Shown here piece after piece: positions 59,480 to 64,000 of a stretch of DNA of 64,000 nt (positions are counted from its first letter, which is position 1; each line of letters starts with the position of its first letter). A program made the position numbers and the translations under genes. This DNA comes from Bog-756 sp963699345 (lineage in GTDB: Bacteria; Actinomycetota; Acidimicrobiia; Acidimicrobiales; RAAP-2), in contig CAVOTL010000005.1 in the NCBI GenBank assembly GCA_963699345.1, forward strand, positions 310,001 to 374,000, in the 5' to 3' direction. The notes below the pieces were generated by a model, which was not told the origin of the DNA, did no database searches, and saw nothing but the letters and a program-made list of their open reading frames with translations.

Positions 59480-59485
59480 ATGGTA
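59480..59485 (-). promoter_or_regulatory. -10-like TACCAT box, leaderless start
   Basis: TACCAT ends 6 bases before ATG 59473 of the MFS gene. Confidence 0.4.
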
Positions 59486-59504
59486 TGCGGGCCGGGCCGG
59501 GCGG

Positions 59505-59510
59505 TAGGCT
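59505..59510 (+). promoter_or_regulatory. -10-like TAGGCT box
   Basis: TAGGCT lies 37 bases upstream of GTG 59548 and would give a short leader that includes the AGGAG ribosome-binding site. Confidence 0.35.
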
Positions 59511-59547
59511 GATGCGCCCCGCCCGTGCGCACCACCAGGAGATGGCC

Positions 59548-59784
59548 GTGTCCGTCAGCGCCTACGTACTCATCCAGACCGAGGTCGGGCGGGCCGCCAC
59601 CGTGGCCCGCGCCGTCCAGCAGGTGGCCGGAGTGGCGACGGCCGAGGGAGTGACCGGCCCCTACGACGTGATCGCCCGGGCCGAGGCGTCCACCGTGGAC
59701 GAGCTCGGCGAGATGGTGGTCGGCCGGATCCAGCTGATCGAGGGGATCATCCGCACCGTCACCTGCCCGGTCGTCAACCTCTAG
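59548..59784 (+). CDS. stand-alone Lrp/AsnC effector-binding (RAM) domain protein
   Basis: 78 residues. 'SAYVLIQTEVGRAATVARAV', 'VAGVATAEGVTGPYDVIAR' and 'IQLIEGIIRTVTCPVVNL' form the beta-alpha-beta RAM fold without any DNA-binding part. Such short proteins form oligomers that bind amino acids; their partner is unknown. GTG 59548 is chosen because AGGAG lies 6 bases before it; the ATG at 59542 is too close to that site. Confidence 0.88.
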   Translation: MSVSAYVLIQTEVGRAATVARAVQQVAGVATAEGVTGPYDVIARAEASTVDELGEMVVGRIQLIEGIIRTVTCPVVNL

Positions 59785-59811
59785 GTCATCGGGGCGGCCG
59801 GGGGTCCGGCC

Positions 59812-60957
59812 TCAGCAGATGGCGCCGCTCGAGCGCAACGACGCCACCCGGTCCTCGGGCACCCCCCAATCGGCCAGCGCCTCGTCGCCGAGGTGGCCGG
59901 GGTAGGGCGGGGGGTAGCGGATCTCTCCGGGCGTGGAGGCGAAGCGGGGCGACGGGGCGGGCTGGACCACTCCCGCGACCTCGGTGAAGGTGCCACGGGC
60001 GACGTTGTGCGGGTGGTCGGGGGCTTCGGCGGGCGTCAGCACGGGCGCGGCGCAGGCATCGGTGCCGGCGAAGTGCTCCTCCCACTCGGCCCGGGTACGG
60101 GTGGCGAAGATGGCGGCAAAGCGCTCCTTCATCGCCGGCCACGTCGATTTGTCCATCTGCGTCGACAGGTCCTCGTCGCCCAGGCCCAGCCGCTCCATCA
60201 GCTCGGCGTAGAACTGGGGCTCGATGGCCCCGACGGCGAAGTGGCCGCCGTCGGCGCACTCGTAGACCTCGTAGAAGTGGGCCCCGGTGTCCAACAGGTT
60301 GGTGCCCCGTTCGTCCTGCCAGATCCCGGCCGACCGCAGGGTGTAGGTCATGGTCATCAGCGAGGCCGCCCCGTCGACCATGGCCGCGTCCACCACCTGA
60401 CCGGCCCCGGTGACCCGGGCCCCGAGGATGGCGGCCACCATGCCGAAGGCCAGCAGCATGCCGCCGCCACCGAAGTCACCGACGAGGTTGAGGGGTGGCA
60501 CGGGCCGCTCCCCCGCCCGGCCGATGGCCCCGAGGGCGCCGGAGAGGGCGATGTAGTCGATGTCGTGTCCGGCGGTCTGGGCCATCGGGCCGTCCTGGCC
60601 CCAGCCGGTCATGCGGCCGTACACGAGCTTGGGGTTGCGTCCGAGGCAGACGTCGGGGCCGAAGCCGAGGCGTTCGGCCACCCCGGGGCGGAAGCCCTCC
60701 ATGAACGCGTCGGCGTTCTCGACGAGGTCGAGGACCAGGGCGACGCCGTCGGGGTGCTTGAGGTCGACGGCGACCGAGCGGCGGCCCCGGTTCATGAGGT
60801 CGACGTGGGCTCCGTCGACGGCGGGGTAGGTCGCCCGGTCGGCCCGGTCGACCCGGATGATGTCGGCACCGGCGTCGGCCAGCATCATGCCGGCGAACGG
60901 CGCCGGACCGAGCCCGGCGAGCTCGACGATGCGGACGCCCTCGAGCGGCCCGCTCAC
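59812..60957 (-). CDS. CaiB/BaiF-family CoA-transferase (alpha-methylacyl-CoA racemase type)
   Basis: 381 residues from GTG 60957. 'LEGVRIVELAGLGPAPFAGM' and 'LADAGADIIRVDRADR' are the family N-terminus; 'GRMTGWGQDGPMAQTAGHDI' with 'DYIALSGALGAIGRAGERPV' and 'NLVGDFGGGGMLLAFGMVAA' (Asp) hold the active-site residues of AMACR-like enzymes. Racemisation of 2-methylacyl-CoA is the best guess, from overall similarity in memory. Upstream codons to 61062 are Pro/Thr-rich and rejected. Confidence 0.9.
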   Translation of the reverse strand: MSGPLEGVRIVELAGLGPAPFAGMMLADAGADIIRVDRADRATYPAVDGAHVDLMNRGRRSVAVDLKHPDGVALVLDLVENADAFMEGFRPGVAERLGFGPDVCLGRNPKLVYGRMTGWGQDGPMAQTAGHDIDYIALSGALGAIGRAGERPVPPLNLVGDFGGGGMLLAFGMVAAILGARVTGAGQVVDAAMVDGAASLMTMTYTLRSAGIWQDERGTNLLDTGAHFYEVYECADGGHFAVGAIEPQFYAELMERLGLGDEDLSTQMDKSTWPAMKERFAAIFATRTRAEWEEHFAGTDACAAPVLTPAEAPDHPHNVARGTFTEVAGVVQPAPSPRFASTPGEIRYPPPYPGHLGDEALADWGVPEDRVASLRSSGAIC

Positions 60958-61110
60958 CGGCGCACCGCCGCGTCGGGCCGGGTCCGTCGACGCCGGGGTG
61001 GGCGGGACGGTCCGGTTCGGATGGGTGCGTGCGCAAAGGAGCATGGCGGGATGGTGTCCCACCGCCGGCCGGGGGTCAAATGCGACCGGTCCGCACCCGG
61101 TGCCCGGCGC

Positions 61111-61614
61111 CTAGGAGGGCACGATGCGGAGGATGCGTCCGGTGGTGACGTCGTAGCGCCAACCCTCGACCCGCACCCCCGGGGCCAGCTGCCCGCACGC
61201 CCGCACCCGGGCCACGTCCTCGTGCAGTGCGGCATCGGGGTCGGGCATGGCCAGGAACTCCCACGACCCGACATCGGCGACCCCGGCCTCGCCGAGGCGG
61301 GTCCGCACCTCGTCGTCGCTCTGTCCGGCCAGGGCGCAGTTGGTGTGTTGCATGACGGCGATCTCCTCCACCCCGAGGAAGTGGGTGGCGAGGACCAGCC
61401 CCCGCAGGACGTCGGGGGTCACCCGGGCGCCGCCGTTGCGGAGGATCTTGGCGTCACCGGGCACCAGCCCCAGCATGGCCAGGGGCTCGATGCGGCTGTC
61501 CATGCAGGTCACCAGCGCGAACCCCTTGGCCGCGGTCGGGGGGATGCCGTCCAGGGCGAATCCGTCGGCATAGGCGTCGTTGGCGTGGAGCAGCTCGTCG
61601 AACATCGTCCGCAT
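61111..61614 (-). CDS. beta-class carbonic anhydrase
   Basis: 167 residues. Zinc ligands and Asp-Arg dyad: 'ALVTCMDSRIEPLAMLG' (Cys, Asp, Arg) and 'AVMQHTNCALAG' (His, Cys). 'DAKILRNGGARVTPDVLRGL' is the class motif. It interconverts CO2 and bicarbonate. ATG 61614 or ATG 61605 may be the start; the longer open frame upstream has no coding character. Divergent from the galactokinase gene. Confidence 0.93.
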   Translation of the reverse strand: MRTMFDELLHANDAYADGFALDGIPPTAAKGFALVTCMDSRIEPLAMLGLVPGDAKILRNGGARVTPDVLRGLVLATHFLGVEEIAVMQHTNCALAGQSDDEVRTRLGEAGVADVGSWEFLAMPDPDAALHEDVARVRACGQLAPGVRVEGWRYDVTTGRILRIVPS

Positions 61615-61735
61615 GGTATTCGCGTCCCGCCCCGGAGCGATCGACGGGTCTCCCGGAGCCAGAGCCGGTGCCCCGGTAGCCTGGCACCGGTGGCGGACCG
61701 CGGGTCGGGCGCCGCCGGGATCCGGAAGCCCGCAC

Positions 61736-62803
61736 ATGGAGGCAGAGGGGACGGCAACGGTGGGAGTGGGCGAGGTGGCGACCTGCTTCGGGCCCGGACG
61801 GGTCAACCTCATCGGCGACCACACCGACTACAACCAGGGGCGGGCCCTACCCATGGCCATCGGTCTCGGGGTCACGGTGGCCGTCACGCCGACCGTCGGC
61901 GACACCATCACGATCACGTCCGACGCCTACCCCGGTGAGTCGGCCACCTTCCCGTTGGTGACCGACGCTGACGACATCGCCGACGTGGAGCCGGCCTGGG
62001 CCCGCCTGGCCGCGGCGGTGGCGTCCCTGGCCCGTCCGGAGTCCGCCGGTTGGATCCACGTCACCTCCACCCTTCCCCGGGGCTCCGGGTTGTCGTCCAG
62101 CGCGGCCATGGCGGTGGCCCTCGCCCAGGCGTTCGGGGTCGACGGTCCGGCGCTCGTCGTCGCCCGCCTGTGCCAGGCCGCCGAACACCGCACCGGTGTC
62201 CCCGTCGGGATCATGGACCCGCTGGTGTGCGCCGGCGCCCGGGCCGGCCACGCCCTGTGGATCGACACGGCCACCGACACCACCCGCCAGGTGCCCGTGC
62301 CCGGGGGGGCCGAGTTCACCGTGATCGACTCGGGTCAGCGGCGCGACCTGCGGACGTCGGCCTACGCCCTCCGGGTGGCCGAGTGCGAAGCCGCGGCCGC
62401 CGTCGTCGGACCTCTCGGTCTGGCGGGTCCCGACGACCTCGTGGGCCTGCGTGATCCGCGGCTGCGGCGCCGGGCCCGTCACGTGGTGGGCGAGTGCGCC
62501 CGAGTCGACCGGGTGGCCGCCGCCCTGGCCGACGGCGATCTGACGACCGTCGGAGCCTGCATGGACGCCAGCCACGTCAGTCTGGCCACCGACTTCGACG
62601 CCTCGACGCCGGAGGTCGACGCCCTGGTGGCCGCCGTCCGGGCCCGCCCCGGCGTACTCGGCGCCCGCATGACGGGGGCGGGCTGGGGCGGGTGTCTGGT
62701 CGCCCTGGCCGAGCCCGGGGCGCTCGATCCGTCGGATCTGGGCGCGCCCGCCTGGCGGGTGGCACCGGTCGACGGCACCGTGGCCCGTCGGGCGGTGGCG
62801 TGA
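61736..62803 (+). CDS. galK: galactokinase
   Basis: 355 residues from ATG 61736. 'GPGRVNLIGDHTDYNQGRAL' is the galactokinase signature, 'STLPRGSGLSSSAAMAVALA' the GHMP ATP-binding loop, and 'RMTGAGWGGCLVALAE' the third GHMP motif; 'IMDPLVCAGARAGHALWID' contains the catalytic Asp region. It phosphorylates galactose at C1; somewhat shorter than usual (380-390). No other Leloir genes are nearby. No clear ribosome-binding site at 61736, so a later in-frame GTG near 61778 is possible. Confidence 0.9.
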   Translation: MEAEGTATVGVGEVATCFGPGRVNLIGDHTDYNQGRALPMAIGLGVTVAVTPTVGDTITITSDAYPGESATFPLVTDADDIADVEPAWARLAAAVASLARPESAGWIHVTSTLPRGSGLSSSAAMAVALAQAFGVDGPALVVARLCQAAEHRTGVPVGIMDPLVCAGARAGHALWIDTATDTTRQVPVPGGAEFTVIDSGQRRDLRTSAYALRVAECEAAAAVVGPLGLAGPDDLVGLRDPRLRRRARHVVGECARVDRVAAALADGDLTTVGACMDASHVSLATDFDASTPEVDALVAAVRARPGVLGARMTGAGWGGCLVALAEPGALDPSDLGAPAWRVAPVDGTVARRAVA

Positions 62804-62818
62804 CCCTTGCAACCCCGG

Positions 62819-62848
62819 CGACCGCCGACCGCGCCGCGGCGGCGGTCG
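62819..62848. terminator. bidirectional terminator hairpin
   Basis: CGACCGCCG (62819-62827) and CGGCGGTCG (62840-62848) are perfect 9-bp arms around a 12-base loop, filling the 48-base gap between convergent galK and the zinc-ribbon gene. Confidence 0.65.
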
Positions 62849-62851
62849 GCG

Positions 62852-63271
62852 TCAGCTGGCCCGGCGGTGGCGGTGGAAGAACCCCCGCGGGACCTTGCCG
62901 GCCACCAGGGCGGGGTCGTCGACCGCGGCCGGATCCAGCGCCGCCCGGCTGCAGGCCGAGCACACCCGCACACCGTCGACCATGCGGGTCAGCTTCACGC
63001 TCTCGCACACCTGGCACTTGCGGCCGACGAACACCTCGGCCGAGCGGTACGGCCGGTCCGCCGTCAGTGCCGCCAGGCGCTCCTGGACGTCCTGTCGCAA
63101 GACGAAGCTGCCGTCGTCCGCCCGCTGGACGAGATCGAAGGCGATGAGTTCGTGGAGCAGCGGGACCATCTGGTCGAGCCGCCGTTTGGGATCGTCGTAG
63201 GGCTGTTGGGACCGCATGGCCCACTCCACACCCGGATCGCCGATCGCCCGCACTCCTGCCACATCCACCAT
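62852..63271 (-). CDS. small protein with C-terminal zinc ribbon, function unknown
   Basis: 139 residues from ATG 63271, which has AAGGAG upstream (an in-frame ATG at 63394 lacks one). The N-terminal half is helical ('RRLDQMVPLLHELIAFDLVQ', 'VLRQDVQERLAAL'). The C-terminal half has 'CQVCESVKLTRMVDGVRVC' and 'SAC', a four-Cys zinc ribbon, then basic 'FFHRHRR'. Cytosolic, possibly nucleic-acid-binding. The 120 bases upstream are unusually AT-rich for this genome, with A/T runs, suggesting a regulated promoter or leader. Confidence 0.65.
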   Translation of the reverse strand: MVDVAGVRAIGDPGVEWAMRSQQPYDDPKRRLDQMVPLLHELIAFDLVQRADDGSFVLRQDVQERLAALTADRPYRSAEVFVGRKCQVCESVKLTRMVDGVRVCSACSRAALDPAAVDDPALVAGKVPRGFFHRHRRAS

Positions 63272-63472
63272 CCGACACTCCTTCCACTCCGACCGTGTCC
63301 GTGGCTGTCGGTCACGGTCGTCGACCCCTCGATTGCCCATAGTGACGGATGGAGGTTTGCCATACAAGAGCAGGTTGCCCCCTTTTTTGCTCACGGGTGC
63401 CTTTTTCCTCCCGGAGCGGCCCGGCGACGGTCGCCTCGTGCCGTTTCGTGCCCTGACGCGCCGGTCACACCC

Positions 63473-63976
63473 TCAGGCCCACCGCCCGCCGGGCGGTGGC
63501 GCGGGCGGCGGACCGAGCCGGCGGGTGATGACCCGGGCCAGCACCGTCGGTTTGCGGACGTCCTCGATCCGGTGGAGCACGCCCTGGCCCCACACGGCGA
63601 CGTCGATGCTGCCGGTACCCACGATCCGCCGGAGCAGGCTCTGGACCACCGACACCCGCTCGATCGAGTCGAGGGGGATCTCCATCCGGTTCCCACTGGC
63701 CGCTCCCCACTGGTCGACCAGCCGGAGCGAGGTGAGCAGCAACCACGACCGTCGCCACCGGACGACCCGGACGGCCAGCCACAGGCAGGGCACGGCGACC
63801 ACGGCGCCCTCCACCCAGTGGAGGGCGACCGAGGTGTGGGGGATGGTCACGTCCAGGGTCACACCGGCGGCGACGGCGGCCAGGGAGATCAGAAGGGGGC
63901 CGGTCAGGAACGACCAGTGTGGCCGGATGTCGACCAGGATCTCCTCGCCCGGCAACAGCGGGGGGCGGGCGGGCAC
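63473..63976 (-). CDS. membrane protein with bacterial PH domain
   Basis: 167 residues. 'LLPGEEILVDIRPHWSFLTG' is the usual start of bPH2 (YdbS/YdbT-like) proteins, followed by two membrane helices ('LISLAAVAAGVTLDVTI', 'VEGAVVAVPCLWLAVRVV') and the cytosolic PH-like sheet 'SWLLLTSLRLVDQWG', 'IPLDSIERVSVVQSLLRRI', 'DVAVWGQGVLHRIEDVRKP'. The ligand is unknown. Upstream DNA lies outside the window, so operon context is missing. Confidence 0.85.
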   Translation of the reverse strand: MPARPPLLPGEEILVDIRPHWSFLTGPLLISLAAVAAGVTLDVTIPHTSVALHWVEGAVVAVPCLWLAVRVVRWRRSWLLLTSLRLVDQWGAASGNRMEIPLDSIERVSVVQSLLRRIVGTGSIDVAVWGQGVLHRIEDVRKPTVLARVITRRLGPPPAPPPGGRWA

Positions 63977-64000
63977 CCGTCAGTCCGGCACGGGAGCGGG

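Noticed and set aside
61690..61735. GTG 61690 as a leaderless start of galactokinase (TAGCCT box 7 bases upstream)
   Set aside because: It is out of frame with the galactokinase coding sequence and the reading from it has no family similarity; at most it marks a transcription start giving a 46-base leader.
63330..63400. Possible c-di-GMP-I riboswitch ('GGCAAACC' segment)
   Set aside because: The second conserved half (ACGCAAAGCC and the receptor loop pairing) is not present.
1..64000. CRISPR arrays, rRNA and tRNA genes
   Set aside because: No regularly spaced short repeats, no cas-like proteins, and no tRNA or rRNA signature sequence was seen on either strand; a weak tRNA could be missed without a covariance search.

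Overview
The window is very GC-rich DNA (roughly 70-75% G+C by eye), dense in GTG starts and in 4-base start/stop overlaps (GTGA, ATGA). The gene content points to a free-living high-GC actinobacterium, most likely class Acidimicrobiia. The evidence is an F420-type oxidoreductase, a GTP-type PEP carboxykinase, a DUF2469 protein, an actinobacterial-style DivIVA/coiled-coil protein, and secreted proteins with the 'GYWLVAADGGVFAFG' repeat that I associate with that class. The class call is inference. Many starts sit 6-7 bases after a TANNNT box with no Shine-Dalgarno, which suggests widespread leaderless transcription.

The backbone is a conserved housekeeping cluster on the minus strand. Read in its own direction it runs DAK/FakA-like kinase-recG, (SipW/TasA-type secretion block), rsmD-coaD-DivIVA-like-yceD-rpmF-plsX, (about 13 kb accessory block), acpP-rnc-mutM-smc-ftsY-ffh-rpsP-khpA-rimM-trmD-rplS-DUF2469-yraN-enoyl-CoA hydratase, (secreted repeat protein), comM-dprA. 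The accessory block (29.9-43.1 kb) carries a sulfotransferase, a DUF4915 protein, an operon of circularly permuted ATP-grasp, alpha-E, an ATP-grasp/alpha-E fusion and transglutaminase, then redox and lipid genes. The right end (54.6-64 kb) holds rpmB, thiL, PEP carboxykinase, an MFS transporter, an AsnC-type sensor domain, a CaiB/AMACR-type protein, a carbonic anhydrase, a galactokinase and a PH-domain membrane protein. The left end is the 3'-truncated gene of a secreted protein of more than 1,400 residues with tandem Ig-like repeats.

The most striking feature is a 6,224-bp integrated element (8205-14428). It splits comM inside the codons just before the Walker B motif. Both junctions can be read to the base: the crossover dinucleotide is TG on the plus strand (CA on the comM strand). 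Joining the outer halves rebuilds an uninterrupted 509-residue ComM, and joining the inner halves gives an attP with a near-perfect palindrome. The element encodes a large serine integrase, an HUH-type replication protein with a helper gene, a small ORF coupled to rep, a Phd/RelE toxin-antitoxin pair, a lipoprotein and a small acidic protein. It also carries its own IS3-family insertion (12138-13486, 3-bp target duplication). It resembles a minimal, non-conjugative relative of actinobacterial integrative elements.

A second cluster of interest is a SipW-type signal peptidase operon (46.65-49.83 kb). It has one small TasA/camelysin-like substrate and one DUF5305 protein fused to a second SipW-type substrate. 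The leader of the first gene can fold so that its ribosome-binding site is paired.

Several core genes (ffh, thiL, the first ATP-grasp gene, and the MFS gene twice) show single-base frame breaks in short G/C runs. These look more like sequence or assembly errors than biology, and start/stop calls there should be read with that in mind.
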